The translations under genes were made by a program, and so were the position numbers. A model generated the notes under the pieces. That model was not told the DNA's origin. It did no database searches and saw nothing but the letters and a program-made list of their open reading frames with translations. Shown here in pieces: positions 9,600-17,854 of a stretch of DNA of 34,079 nt. Position 1 is the first letter of the stretch, and each line of letters begins with the position of its first letter. Source of the stretch: Paenibacillus algorifonticola (GTDB lineage: Bacteria > Bacillota > Bacilli > Paenibacillales > Paenibacillaceae); NCBI RefSeq assembly GCF_000971975.1, contig NZ_KQ040787.1, positions 1-34,079 on the forward strand, given 5' to 3'.

Positions 9600-10406
9600 T
9601 TAGAGCAGGCCCCTCATAAAATGATGCGCGCCAGTTGCCGCTTCTACGGGGGTTGGCAAGCTAAGGCATTCGACGGAAAGGGCGCCGCTGTATCCAATCT
9701 CTTTTAAGGCGCTTATCGTTTCGCTAAAATCATAATGCCCTTTGCCAGGGTATCGCCTGTTGCTGTCAGCGATATGCACATGGCCGATCCGTTTGCCAGC
9801 CTTTTTAATATTTGCTCCAGCCGAATCTTCCTCCATATTCATATGAAAGGTGTCGATATGAATTTTAAGCCGTTCGGAATGGAAGCGGTCTACGAAAATA
9901 ATGCTTTCCTCAATCGTATTTAGGAAATCGCTTTCATAACGATTGACAGCTTCTACGACGAGCGTCACTTCAGCCTGCTCCGCAGCTGCAATGCAAGTGA
10001 GCATTGCTTCGTTCAACAGCTGATGGTAATGCTGCCCATCGCCGTTGTCTTTGATGATGCCTTTGATAAGGCCAATAATAACGACGCAGTCCAGCTTGCT
10101 GGCAAATTGGATAAACGAGAGCATGCGCTTAATCGCTTCTTTGCGGACGTCAGCATCCGGGTGGGTAAGGGTAATGCGGTCCCTTAGAAAAGCAAGCCCC
10201 GTGCCGATCGAAGAAACGGAGACGCCATGCAGCGAGCATGCGGTTTGTATAGCCTCCAAATTTACTTCGCTAGGGTCGGCGATATGCAGCTCGACCGCAT
10301 CATAGCCAATTTCCGCTGCTTTTTTTATAGAGGCCTCAAAATTTCCACGAAGCACGAAGGGGGCTGCTTGTGACGCTTCCTGAACAATCGTAACGGCTAA
10401 CTTCAT
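9600..10406 (-). CDS. Sugar phosphate isomerase/epimerase-like TIM-barrel protein
   Basis: Xylose-isomerase-like TIM-barrel protein of 268 residues. Visible family features are the strand starts YDAVELHIADP, VVEAVNRYESDFLN (metal ligand Glu), LKIHIDTFHMNMEE (Asp and His ligands), GHVHIADSNRRYPGKG and a C-terminal SVECLSLP with a Glu ligand. These fit a divalent-metal isomerase or 3-epimerase, for example of the tagatose 3-epimerase/IolE/Hyi superfamily. GGGGTG precedes the ATG. It lies 13 bases after the dehydrogenase gene. The exact reaction is unknown; it may isomerise a keto acid or keto sugar made by the dehydrogenases alongside. Confidence 0.8.
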   Translation of the reverse strand: MKLAVTIVQEASQAAPFVLRGNFEASIKKAAEIGYDAVELHIADPSEVNLEAIQTACSLHGVSVSSIGTGLAFLRDRITLTHPDADVRKEAIKRMLSFIQFASKLDCVVIIGLIKGIIKDNGDGQHYHQLLNEAMLTCIAAAEQAEVTLVVEAVNRYESDFLNTIEESIIFVDRFHSERLKIHIDTFHMNMEEDSAGANIKKAGKRIGHVHIADSNRRYPGKGHYDFSETISALKEIGYSGALSVECLSLPTPVEAATGAHHFMRGLL

Positions 10407-10419
10407 CGCTATTCACCCC

Positions 10420-11433
10420 TTACACTTTGATAATGGCTTTAATGACGCCGCTGCTAGGGTCCAGCCAATGGTTGAATGACGCAATGGCTTGATCGAAATC
10501 CGCTTGGTGCGTAATAAAAGAGTCGGCATCCAGTTTATTTTGCCGCAAGCAATCAATAACATAATCGAATTCTTCGGAGGTTGCAGCCCTACTGCCAAGC
10601 AGCGTCAGTTCCTTTTTATGAAAATCCGGGTCATTAAACGTAATATCGCCTTGTACCAGGCTTACAAATACGACATTGCCGCCATGAGCCGCGTATTTGA
10701 ACGCATTCATCATAGATTGGGCATTGCCCGTTGCATCTATGACCGATGTCGGCAAATCGCCTCCTGTTATGCGCTCAAGCTCTTGCACCACATCGTCTCC
10801 GGCTTTCACGACATGGTCAACTTCCGCCCATTTGCGGCAGAACGCCAGCCTTTCCGCATTTATATCAAGAGCGATGACTTTGGCGCCTGCCAGCTTGGCA
10901 AACTTCATTACCGCAAGCCCGATGGGTCCCGCGCCCAGCACAAGCACCCACTCATCCGCCTTGACGCCTGCACGGTTCACGCCATGAAGGCCGATGCTCA
11001 TCGGCTCGATGATGACCGTCTGCTCAAGCGTCAGGCCATCTGCTTTTTTCAAATGATGGATGGGAACCGAAATATATTCTCGCATTGCGCCATCAACATG
11101 ACAGCCGATGACCTTGAGCTCATTGCAGGCATTGGGCTTGCCGCGACGGGAAGCGATGCTGTTCTCGTTGAATAAGTAGGGGATAACGGTCACATTATCG
11201 CCCGCCTTGATGCCGTAGGCATTATTTTCAATTTCAACGACTTCCGCTGCAATTTCATGGCCAAGAATACGGGGATATTCGAAATAAGGCTGTTTGCCCC
11301 GGTAAGCATGATAATCGGTTCCACAAACCCCGATATAATGAACCTTGAGCAAAGCCTCGCCTTGCCCGCGAACAGGCATTTCTGTATCAATCAAATCGAA
11401 CTGCTCCGGTTTTGTGCATATAATGGTTTTCAT
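10420..11433 (-). CDS. Zinc-type alcohol dehydrogenase, sugar-acid 5-dehydrogenase-like
   Basis: Medium-chain dehydrogenase of about 337 residues starting at ATG 11433 (MKTIICTKP), with GGAGG seven bases upstream; a longer in-frame start at 11484 lies inside the GntR gene. Catalytic-zinc ligands are in GVCGTDYHAYRG and RILGHEIAAE, and the nucleotide fold reads GAGPIGLAVMKFA. The segment that normally carries four Cys for structural zinc reads PYLFNENSIASRRGKPNAC, so only the last Cys remains and the structural zinc is probably lost. Relatives oxidise L-galactonate or L-gulonate at C5, giving tagaturonate or fructuronate. Next to a mannonate oxidoreductase, an L-gulonate 5-dehydrogenase role is attractive but inferred. 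The stop is 13 bases before the isomerase gene. Confidence 0.85.
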   Translation of the reverse strand: MKTIICTKPEQFDLIDTEMPVRGQGEALLKVHYIGVCGTDYHAYRGKQPYFEYPRILGHEIAAEVVEIENNAYGIKAGDNVTVIPYLFNENSIASRRGKPNACNELKVIGCHVDGAMREYISVPIHHLKKADGLTLEQTVIIEPMSIGLHGVNRAGVKADEWVLVLGAGPIGLAVMKFAKLAGAKVIALDINAERLAFCRKWAEVDHVVKAGDDVVQELERITGGDLPTSVIDATGNAQSMMNAFKYAAHGGNVVFVSLVQGDITFNDPDFHKKELTLLGSRAATSEEFDYVIDCLRQNKLDADSFITHQADFDQAIASFNHWLDPSSGVIKAIIKV

Positions 11434-11455
11434 CTGAATCCCTCCATGCGATGGG

Positions 11456-12157
11456 TTAAATGAACATCTCTTTATACTTTTCAAAAAAGAGCTCGCGTTC
11501 CTTCTCCAGCATCCTTAAATGTTCTCTAAGCAGAAGTCCGCTCAACTCGGAATCGTTGCTTTTAATCGCTGCGAAAATCTTCTCGTGATATTCAATAGCT
11601 GCTTTCTCATGGTGAGCTTCCTGCAGCTCCAAATATCGAACACGATTTAAATGTGCCCTCATGTCGTTGACAATAGCCAGCAGCGTCTGGTTGCCCGACA
11701 GTTTAATAATGGCGTTATGAAAGTCCTCATCCAGCTGCATAAACCGGATATAATCCTGCTCAATAACAGATTCTTTCTGTTCTTCAATAATGGAGGCAAT
11801 CATTTTATCTGCCTGCTTGAAAATATCCTCGGAATCATCCCACAGCTCGGCTACTTTTACAAAAGCGGTATATTCCAGACTTTCCCGCACGAGCTGCGCT
11901 TCTTTGACCTTCTGGGTCGACAAGTCCGCAATACGCGCTCCGCGCTGCGGCAAAATGCTGATCAGCTCCTCCTGAGCGAGCATGAAGAAAGCTTGTCTGA
12001 CCGGAGTACGGCTTAGGCCAAACTCTGTCGCAAAATTATTTTCATATACCATCTCGCCGGGCTTTAATTGAAGGGACACGATCCGGCTCCTAATTTCCTG
12101 ATAAATGACCTCGGCTAGTGTTTGTCTTTCCGGAAGCTTCAAACGGCTTGACATCAT
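11456..12157 (-). CDS. GntR-family transcription regulator, FadR subgroup
   Basis: DNA-binding regulator of 233 residues. Residues ~10-75 form the winged helix, including EIRSRIVSLQLKPGE and FGLSRTPVRQAFFMLAQE; the rest is an all-helical FCD ligand-binding domain with likely metal ligands (DEDFHNAIIKLSGN, EYHEKIFAAIKS). GAGGAGG lies just upstream; ATG 12157 and ATG 12154 are adjacent and 12154 has the better spacing. It is the second gene of the sugar-acid operon, 22 bases ahead of the dehydrogenase start, so it most likely represses its own operon and is released by a pathway intermediate. Confidence 0.9.
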   Translation of the reverse strand: MMSSRLKLPERQTLAEVIYQEIRSRIVSLQLKPGEMVYENNFATEFGLSRTPVRQAFFMLAQEELISILPQRGARIADLSTQKVKEAQLVRESLEYTAFVKVAELWDDSEDIFKQADKMIASIIEEQKESVIEQDYIRFMQLDEDFHNAIIKLSGNQTLLAIVNDMRAHLNRVRYLELQEAHHEKAAIEYHEKIFAAIKSNDSELSGLLLREHLRMLEKERELFFEKYKEMFI

Positions 12158-12202
12158 AAATTCCTCCTCATTGCATGCTTTACCTGATAGCTCAGTATAA
12201 AG

Positions 12203-13339
12203 CTATTTGCTTCCGCCCGTAAATGTTTTGCGGACAATCGAGGAATTTGATTCATAAGCTTTAAGGGCATTGCGGTCAAAAATTATGCCGTGTCCCGGAG
12301 TGGGAGGAGGCGTGCCGATTCCATTCACGACTTCAATCGGATTTTCCAGCAGGCCAAGCTCGGTTAATGAGCCGCCGGTAACATTTTCAAGCATATAGCT
12401 GTTTTGAACACCGCACAGCAGCTGCAGGGAAAGCTCCATCATGAAATGCGGCGCCATCAAGCGGCCAAAGGCGTTCGACAGATGGGCGATTTTATGCCAC
12501 TCGGTAATACCGCCTACAAATGCGACATCAGCTTGAATGATATCGGCGGCATCTGCTTTCAAATACTCAAGAAACTGATTTTTGCTGTAGAGGCTCTCAC
12601 CGAGTGCAATAGGCGTTTTTAACGAACGTTTTAAATTCGAATGGCCTTGAATGTCTTGATAAAGCATTGGCTCTTCGATCCAGCCGAGATTTAGCTCATC
12701 AAGCTTGGCGCCGTTCTGGATAGCTTCTGCGGCATTCCATTTTTGATTTAAATCGACAAGCACCTTGCCGGTCTTGCCCAGCTTTTCCTGCACCCGGACG
12801 ATTCGCTCAATATCTTCGTTAATATCGTCCTTGCCGATTTTAATTTTTACCGTGCGATAGCCTTGAGCCACATAATCATCCACGCGGGCAAGCAGGTCTT
12901 CGATCTTATCGGTTCGACTGAGATTGATTTCGCTAATATAGGCAGGAATGGAAGGGCGGGCGCCGCCAAGCAGCTTGTACAGCGGTTGTCCGTAGTGCTT
13001 GCCCATCAAGTCCCATACGGCAATATCAATCGCAGCAATCGCCATGGAATTGACCCCGAGTCCGAGCCTGCGGGATTGCCTGGTCAGCTTATTCCAAATT
13101 TCTTCATAATTAAGCGGGTCCATGCCGACAACCAAATTGGCCAGATAATCCTCGATGAGCCCCTTGATGACGGTTCCTCCGATATCCACGCTGTAGCTGA
13201 TGCCAGTTCCGATGAGCCCCGAGTCCGTATGCAAATCGACAAGCACGAATTCCAGGCTTTGCACCTTATTGGTGGCATCTTCCCATGGGACGCTAGGAGG
13301 AAGACGGTAAACGCTTGCATAAACGCCTATAATTTTCAA
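12203..13339 (-). CDS. Enolase-superfamily sugar-acid dehydratase, mandelate racemase subgroup
   Basis: Mandelate racemase/muconate lactonizing enzyme family protein. The barrel shows the KxK base pair in TVKIKIGKDD, the metal ligands in VDLNQKWN, WIEEPM and GESLYSKNQ, the Asp of the Asp-His pair in IQADVAFVGGI, the His in MAPHFMME, and a late Glu in YMLENVTGG. This full catalytic set is that of the racemase/acid-sugar dehydratase subgroup, which abstracts the proton alpha to a carboxylate. TTG 13339 (LKIIGVYAS) is preferred over ATG 13366 because AAAGGGAAG lies seven bases upstream; the product is then 378 residues. It is the first gene of the operon. The likely role is dehydration of an aldonate or uronate to a 2-keto-3-deoxy acid. 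The specific substrate is not predictable. Confidence 0.88.
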   Translation of the reverse strand: MKIIGVYASVYRLPPSVPWEDATNKVQSLEFVLVDLHTDSGLIGTGISYSVDIGGTVIKGLIEDYLANLVVGMDPLNYEEIWNKLTRQSRRLGLGVNSMAIAAIDIAVWDLMGKHYGQPLYKLLGGARPSIPAYISEINLSRTDKIEDLLARVDDYVAQGYRTVKIKIGKDDINEDIERIVRVQEKLGKTGKVLVDLNQKWNAAEAIQNGAKLDELNLGWIEEPMLYQDIQGHSNLKRSLKTPIALGESLYSKNQFLEYLKADAADIIQADVAFVGGITEWHKIAHLSNAFGRLMAPHFMMELSLQLLCGVQNSYMLENVTGGSLTELGLLENPIEVVNGIGTPPPTPGHGIIFDRNALKAYESNSSIVRKTFTGGSK

Positions 13340-13383
13340 CGAGCATCTTCCCTTTCTGAGTGTCATTCATTTCTGCAGCTTTA

Positions 13384-13412
13384 GGATACTAATAAACTTG
13401 GATACTAGTCAA
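13384..13412 (-). promoter_or_regulatory. Candidate promoter and GntR operator of the sugar-acid operon
   Basis: On the minus strand TTGACT (13412-13407) is a good -35, with TAGTAT (13391-13386) as a possible -10 at a short 15-base spacing. The octamer TAGTATCC occurs twice, 16 bases apart (plus strand GGATACTA at 13384-13391 and 13400-13407). The upstream copy is part of an imperfect palindrome TTGGATACTAGTCAA (13398-13412). Direct repeats over a promoter suggest the site of the GntR regulator. The repeats are seen; the binding is inferred. Confidence 0.45.
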
Positions 13413-13628
13413 CAACTTTTTTGAATGAGCCATCATTAAGGAGGGAACAAATGAGGAAAACAGCCGAAAAAAGTCCAGCTGCGGTCAGGGATAACCTCAT
13501 GCCATACTGGTGCTTCATATGTGTCAACTTTTCTAATTCATGCTTAGAATTCGATTTTTTGTGACATAAACGTCTGAAATATGTTCCTTTGGCATGGCAT
13601 AATCGGGAAGGAAGGTTTTGTTTTCTGC

Positions 13629-13826
13629 TTGAAATATAGGAAAGTATATGATTTCGCCATACTTTCTCTATATTTCTCGGACTGAAACGCGCCACGCCGC
13701 CAGAGATCGGCGATAGCCGTTTCACCTTGAAATATAGGAAAGTATATGATTTTTCATCCTTTCTCTATATTTCTCGGACTGAAACGCGCCACGCCGCCAG
13801 AGGACGGCGATAGCCGTTTCACCTTG
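13629..13826 (+). repeat. Two tandem copies of a 98-bp double-hairpin repeat
   Basis: Two units start at 13631 and 13729, exactly 98 bases apart. Each has hairpin 1 (GAAATATAGGAAAG ... CTTTCTCTATATTTC), a linker CTCGGACT, then hairpin 2 bounded by GAAACG and CGTTTC with an inner GCCG/CGGC stem, ending in CACCTTG. The second unit ends 32 bases before the ctaM-like start, on the same strand, so the units would lie in its mRNA leader. A further pair is at 18231-18429. The remainder of the 13413-13628 gap shows no other feature I can support. Confidence 0.85.
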
Positions 13827-13858
13827 AGGATGAAGCATATTTGTAGGAGGAAGAAGCG

Positions 13859-14416
13859 ATGAGTAAAAGGGAACAGGAGCGATCTCTTAAGCTGCTGCCA
13901 GACAAAAACTATACGCCGTTGATTGCGATTTTGACCGTTGTGATCGTGGGGCTTGTGACGGTGCTGTTTTTTCTGCCGGCCTATGACGGGGAGCTTGGCT
14001 TCAATGTGAAATTGCTGCCGCTGCTTAATGCGGTATTTAACTGCTTTACGTTTATTGCTCTGGTCGTTGCTTTAGTTGCGATTATCAAAAAGAACATCAA
14101 GCTGCATCGCCGTTTTATTGGAGCGGCATTCGTCTCGACGACATTATTTCTGGTGTCCTATGTGACCTACCACTATTTGACGGAATCGACGAAATACGGC
14201 GGCGAAGGCGCGTTGAAAAGCATTTATTTCTTCGTGCTGATCACGCATATTTTGCTGGCAATCGTCGTTGTGCCGCTGGCGCTCATATCTGTAGCCAGAG
14301 GCCTCTCGATGCAGGTGGAGCGCCACCGCAAAATCGCGAGATGGACGATGCCGATCTGGCTATACGTCAGCTTTACGGGCGTTGTCGTGTACTTGATGAT
14401 ATCGCCGTATTATTAA
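13859..14416 (+). CDS. ctaM: DUF420 membrane protein, CtaM/YozB-like
   Basis: Integral membrane protein of 185 residues with about five hydrophobic segments (near residues 20-42, 52-76, 84-106, 120-142 and 158-182). It belongs to the DUF420 family of Bacillus YozB; the Staphylococcus relative CtaM is needed for function of a heme-copper terminal oxidase. Conserved His residues appear in IKLHRRFIGAAF, VTYHYLTESTKYGG and ITHILLAI, as in the family. AGGAGG eight bases before ATG 13859 is a strong ribosome site. It stands alone, with the double-hairpin repeats upstream and a terminator 34 bases downstream. The family call is firm; the assembly role is taken from relatives. Confidence 0.85.
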   Translation: MSKREQERSLKLLPDKNYTPLIAILTVVIVGLVTVLFFLPAYDGELGFNVKLLPLLNAVFNCFTFIALVVALVAIIKKNIKLHRRFIGAAFVSTTLFLVSYVTYHYLTESTKYGGEGALKSIYFFVLITHILLAIVVVPLALISVARGLSMQVERHRKIARWTMPIWLYVSFTGVVVYLMISPYY

Positions 14417-14450
14417 GGAGGAGCGGATTGCCGCTTCGCCATGCAAAAAT

Positions 14451-14499
14451 AAAACCGGGTACGGCCTGTCTCTATAGAGGACAAGCCGTACCCGGTTTT
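14451..14499. terminator. Bidirectional terminator after ctaM
   Basis: AAAACCGGGTACGGC (14451-14465) pairs perfectly with GCCGTACCCGGTTTT (14485-14499), 15 bp, with a further TGTC/GACA pairing in the loop. The A-run before and T-run after allow it to stop both ctaM and the convergent dehydrogenase gene. Confidence 0.88.
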
Positions 14500-14624
14500 A
14501 TAATTAAAGGAATATCCGAATGGCATTCGCTATCCATGCTCTTCCATTCAAATCGCTTCGCTCTTAAACATTGCTAAGCAAGGCAAGCCTGGCACATACA
14601 GCAAGCCTAGCACTCACGGCAAGA

Positions 14625-15521
14625 CTACAAGCTGCCGCCGCCGAGCCTGCGCCCGATATACTGCTCGTAGGCTTGCGCTACGGCGCACATATCCAGCTCG
14701 CTCAGTCCCATCGACTCGCCGACCTGGAACATGCTCTTCGCCGACTCCAGCAGCGGGGTAGGCACGCGCAGGCTGTCTGACAGCACGGAGGACAGCTTGA
14801 GGTCCTTGAGCATCAGCTCCAGCGAAAATTGTACATCGTAGTTGGCATTGATCAGCTTAGGGCCTTTCAGCTCAGCGGATTTGCTTGATGCACTGCCTGC
14901 TTGCACCAGTTCTAGAAAGGCATTGCTGTCGAGCCCGCCGCTTGCAGCAATTGCCATGCCTTCCGTCAGGGCGACGACGTTGATGCCGACAATTGTATTA
15001 TGTGCCAGCTTGGCAATGGAGCCGCTGCCGTTTTCGCCCATATAGATGAGCTTGCCGCCCATCGCAAGCATTATGTCATCATTGGCGCCAAGCACCGCCT
15101 TGCTGCCGCCAATCATAAATACAAGCGTTCCGGCATCGGCTGCCGGCTTGCTGCCTGTAACCGGGGCATCGAGGAACGAGGCGCCCTTCTGCTCTGCGGT
15201 TGCCGCCAGCTCGCGCGCCAGACTTGGCGAGATTGTGCTGCTGTCGATAAGCAGAGTGCCGGAACGGACGGCGCTGAAAATCCCATTTTCACCATAATAA
15301 ACGTCCCGTATCGCCTGATCATTGCTGATCATCGTAATAACGACGTCGTTTCCACCGGCCGCTTCAGCCGGAGTTAATGCTTCTGTGGCGCCAAGCTCGA
15401 TAAGCGCTGCCGCTTTTCCGGGTGTGCGGTTGTACACGGTGACGCTGTAGCCTTTGCGCAGCAGGTTCGCCGCCATTCCCATACCCATTACACCAAGTCC
15501 GATAAATGCTACTGTTTTCAT
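14625..15521 (-). CDS. 3-hydroxyisobutyrate dehydrogenase-family NAD(P) oxidoreductase
   Basis: Beta-hydroxyacid dehydrogenase of 298 residues, the usual length. The N-terminus FIGLGVMGMGMAANL is the NAD(P) fold, followed by VTVYNRTPGKA (the Arg favours NADP). The substrate-binding signature DAPVTGSKPAADAGTL and the catalytic Lys region SIAKLAHNTIVG are both present. GGGAGGAA lies before the ATG at 15521. It is monocistronic on the minus strand, with 220 bases to the divergent pgi gene. Candidates include 3-hydroxyisobutyrate dehydrogenase, tartronate semialdehyde reductase or a succinic semialdehyde (GHB) reductase; sequence alone does not choose. Confidence 0.88.
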   Translation of the reverse strand: MKTVAFIGLGVMGMGMAANLLRKGYSVTVYNRTPGKAAALIELGATEALTPAEAAGGNDVVITMISNDQAIRDVYYGENGIFSAVRSGTLLIDSSTISPSLARELAATAEQKGASFLDAPVTGSKPAADAGTLVFMIGGSKAVLGANDDIMLAMGGKLIYMGENGSGSIAKLAHNTIVGINVVALTEGMAIAASGGLDSNAFLELVQAGSASSKSAELKGPKLINANYDVQFSLELMLKDLKLSSVLSDSLRVPTPLLESAKSMFQVGESMGLSELDMCAVAQAYEQYIGRRLGGGSL

Positions 15522-15684
15522 AGAAAGGTTCCTCCCATGGCTAGCGTTTTCCTTTCATTATACGGCTTCTTCATCAAGATTTCATTGTTATAAGCTTGTT
15601 TTTATAGTTTAAATCCGATATTGTAGATTTTGACGCTATACATGATGTTGATTATCGTTGGGGGAAGCTTGAGCCTCGCCGTTA

Positions 15685-15736
15685 ATCGTACGATATTTTA
15701 AAAACGGCAGCGATGCCGTTTATATTCCTAAGGAGG
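15685..15736 (+). promoter_or_regulatory. Leader of pgi: palindrome, hairpin and ribosome site
   Basis: A perfect 10-bp palindrome ATCGTACGAT (15685-15694) is followed by a hairpin AAACGGC/GCCGTTT (15702-15708 with 15715-15721, six-base loop) ending ten bases before AGGAGG (15731-15736). The arrangement could be an operator plus an mRNA-stabilising or translation-tuning hairpin. No clean -35/-10 pair stands out in the 220-base gap. Confidence 0.4.
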
Positions 15737-15747
15737 CTTATTTGTTT

Positions 15748-17097
15748 ATGAGTAAAACGGTACATTTCGATTACAGCAAAGCACTAACTTTTATTGGGCA
15801 AAATGAGATCGACAACTTGACGCAGCAAGTTCGCCTTGCGCATGACCAACTACATAACGGCACGGGTGCAGGCTCTGACTACCTCGGCTGGATTGACCTT
15901 CCTGAAAACTATGACAAAGAAGAATTCGCCCGCATCAAGCAAGCGGCTGAAAAAATCAAATCAGACTCCGAAGTGCTGATCGTAATCGGCATCGGCGGTT
16001 CATACCTGGGCGCGCGTGCAGCGATCGAAATGCTGTCGCATTCCTTCTATAACCTGCTGCCACATGAGCAGCGCAAGGCGCCGCAAGTGCTTTTTGCCGG
16101 CAACAACATCAGCTCCACTTACGTGACGCATTTGACGCAGCTGCTTGAAGGCCGCGACTGGTCGATCAACGTTATTTCCAAATCCGGCACAACGACTGAG
16201 CCGGCTATCGCTTTCCGTCTGTTCCGCGAATTGCTGGAGAAAAAATACGGCAAGGAAGCTGCACGCAAGCGTATTTATGCAACGACGGACAAACAGCAAG
16301 GCGCGCTCAAAAAGCTCGCAACAGAAGAAGGCTATGAGTCGTTCATCATCCCTGATGACGTTGGCGGCCGCTATTCCGTATTGACAGCTGTAGGCTTGCT
16401 GCCAATCGCAGCAGCTGGCGTTGATATTGATGCGATCATGAAAGGCGCGGCTGACGCTGCCAAAGAATACAGCAACCCGAATTTGGCTGAAAATGAAGCC
16501 TACCAATACGCGGCTGCCCGCAACTCGCTGTATCGCAAAGGCAAAACAACCGAAATCCTCGTGAACTACGAGCCTTCGCTTCACTTCGTATCGGAGTGGT
16601 GGAAGCAGCTGTTTGGCGAGAGCGAAGGCAAGGACTATAAAGGTATCTACCCTTCCTCCGTTGATTTCTCGACAGACCTTCACTCGATGGGTCAGTTCAT
16701 CCAAGAGGGTAACCGCAACATTTTCGAAACCGTTATTCAAGTGAAAGAAGTGTCCGAACACATTTCCATCGGCCATGACGATGCGGATCTGGACGGCCTG
16801 AACTTCCTGACGGGCAAAACGATGGATTTCGTCAACAAAAAAGCATTTGAAGGCACGCTGCTTGCGCATACAGACGGACAAGTTCCTAACTTTATCGTCA
16901 ACATTGCGGATTTCTCGCCATACACCTTCGGTTACCTCGTTTATTTCTTCGAGAAGGCTTGCGGCATCAGCGGCTACCTGCTCGGCGTAAATCCGTTTGA
17001 CCAACCGGGCGTAGAAGCATACAAGAAAAACATGTTTGCGCTGCTTGGCAAACCGGGCTACGAGAAGGAGAAAGCGGAGCTGGAAGCGCGCCTGTAG
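15748..17097 (+). CDS. pgi: Glucose-6-phosphate isomerase
   Basis: Glycolytic enzyme interconverting glucose 6-phosphate and fructose 6-phosphate in the cytoplasm. The first residues [13 protein letters not shown] match Bacillus Pgi closely. Phosphate-binding and active-site regions are visible: [65 protein letters not shown], and the C-terminal [18 protein letters not shown] with its Lys. About 449 residues is normal for the short bacterial form. AGGAGG precedes ATG 15748 by 11 bases; an upstream TTG at 15742 adds two residues. The codon use looks more optimised than in neighbouring genes, as expected for a highly expressed enzyme. YigZ follows after 24 bases. Confidence 0.97.
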   Translation: MSKTVHFDYSKALTFIGQNEIDNLTQQVRLAHDQLHNGTGAGSDYLGWIDLPENYDKEEFARIKQAAEKIKSDSEVLIVIGIGGSYLGARAAIEMLSHSFYNLLPHEQRKAPQVLFAGNNISSTYVTHLTQLLEGRDWSINVISKSGTTTEPAIAFRLFRELLEKKYGKEAARKRIYATTDKQQGALKKLATEEGYESFIIPDDVGGRYSVLTAVGLLPIAAAGVDIDAIMKGAADAAKEYSNPNLAENEAYQYAAARNSLYRKGKTTEILVNYEPSLHFVSEWWKQLFGESEGKDYKGIYPSSVDFSTDLHSMGQFIQEGNRNIFETVIQVKEVSEHISIGHDDADLDGLNFLTGKTMDFVNKKAFEGTLLAHTDGQVPNFIVNIADFSPYTFGYLVYFFEKACGISGYLLGVNPFDQPGVEAYKKNMFALLGKPGYEKEKAELEARL

Positions 17098-17121
17098 GCG
17101 TCGTTCCAGACAGCACTCCTG

Positions 17122-17757
17122 ATGAAGCTTGAACGTTACCGAACGGTTAGGCAGCAGGCCCATGCGGAAATCGTCATCAAGCGCTCCCGTTTTATTGGTT
17201 ATGCGAGGCCAGTAGAAACCGAGGAAGCAGCGGTGCAGTTTATTGACGAGATCAAGCGGCTGCACAAAACCGCGACGCATAACTGCTCCGCCTATATGGT
17301 GGGGGAGCGCGACCAATTCCAGAAGCAGTCTGACGACGGCGAGCCAAGCGGCACGGCGGGCAAGCCGATTTTGGAGGTCATTAAGCACAAGGGTCTCAAA
17401 AATATCGCCGTCGTTGTCACCCGCTATTTTGGCGGCACGATGCTAGGCGCCGGAGGACTCGTCCGTGCTTACACGGACGGCGCGGTAGCCGGAATCGAAG
17501 CGGCAGACGAGATCGTCAACGTCCTGCACCGTGAGGTGCGGGTTTCCGTTGACTATACGTGGTACGGCAAGCTGGAGAACGAGCTGCACGGCCGTGGCAT
17601 ACGCGTAGGCGGCACGGAGTTTACGGACCGTGTCATCGTCAGCTGTTTGCCGGTGGAGCCGGAGGCGGAAGCTTTCATCGCGTGGATGACGGATTTGACG
17701 CAGGGCCAAGCCGAGATAGAAGCAGGCGAGAGCGTCTATTATATTGAGGGCGAATAA
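17122..17757 (+). CDS. yigZ: YigZ/IMPACT-family protein
   Basis: Protein of 211 residues of the UPF0029 (YigZ, Bacillus YvyE) family. The signature DDGEPSGTAGKPIL and VTRYFGGTMLGAGGLVRAY are both present; residues ~15-125 form the N-terminal fold and ~140-205 the ferredoxin-like C-terminal domain. Relatives bind nucleic acid or ribosome-associated partners, but the molecular role is not settled. The start lacks a clear ribosome-binding site (upstream ends in ACTCCTG), and the gene begins 24 bases after pgi, so its translation may depend on read-through from pgi. A strong terminator follows. Confidence 0.9.
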   Translation: MKLERYRTVRQQAHAEIVIKRSRFIGYARPVETEEAAVQFIDEIKRLHKTATHNCSAYMVGERDQFQKQSDDGEPSGTAGKPILEVIKHKGLKNIAVVVTRYFGGTMLGAGGLVRAYTDGAVAGIEAADEIVNVLHREVRVSVDYTWYGKLENELHGRGIRVGGTEFTDRVIVSCLPVEPEAEAFIAWMTDLTQGQAEIEAGESVYYIEGE

Positions 17758-17791
17758 AAGCCCGTCATATGCTTTTCAAAAATTACCAAAG

Positions 17792-17842
17792 AGCACCTTA
17801 TTCATAACCCATCTGATGGGGAAAATGAATAAGGTGCTTTTT
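17792..17842 (+). terminator. Strong terminator after pgi-yigZ
   Basis: AGCACCTTATTCAT (17792-17805) pairs perfectly with ATGAATAAGGTGCT (17825-17838), with CCCATC/GATGGG as an inner stem, followed by a T-run. It ends the pgi-yigZ transcript. Confidence 0.93.
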
Positions 17843-17854
17843 GGCATGGTTTGT

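Noticed and set aside
13405..13725. Minus-strand open frame of 106 codons ahead of the sugar-acid operon
   Set aside because: It runs through a double-hairpin repeat unit and the operon promoter, has no ribosome site and no protein-like composition apart from one hydrophobic stretch near its end.
13629..13826. CRISPR array
   Set aside because: The repeat units are 98 bases long and adjacent with no spacers, and no cas genes are near.
16000..17388. Long minus-strand frame of 462 codons opposite pgi and yigZ
   Set aside because: Antisense shadow of the strongly biased pgi codons; there is no family resemblance and both plus-strand genes are certain.
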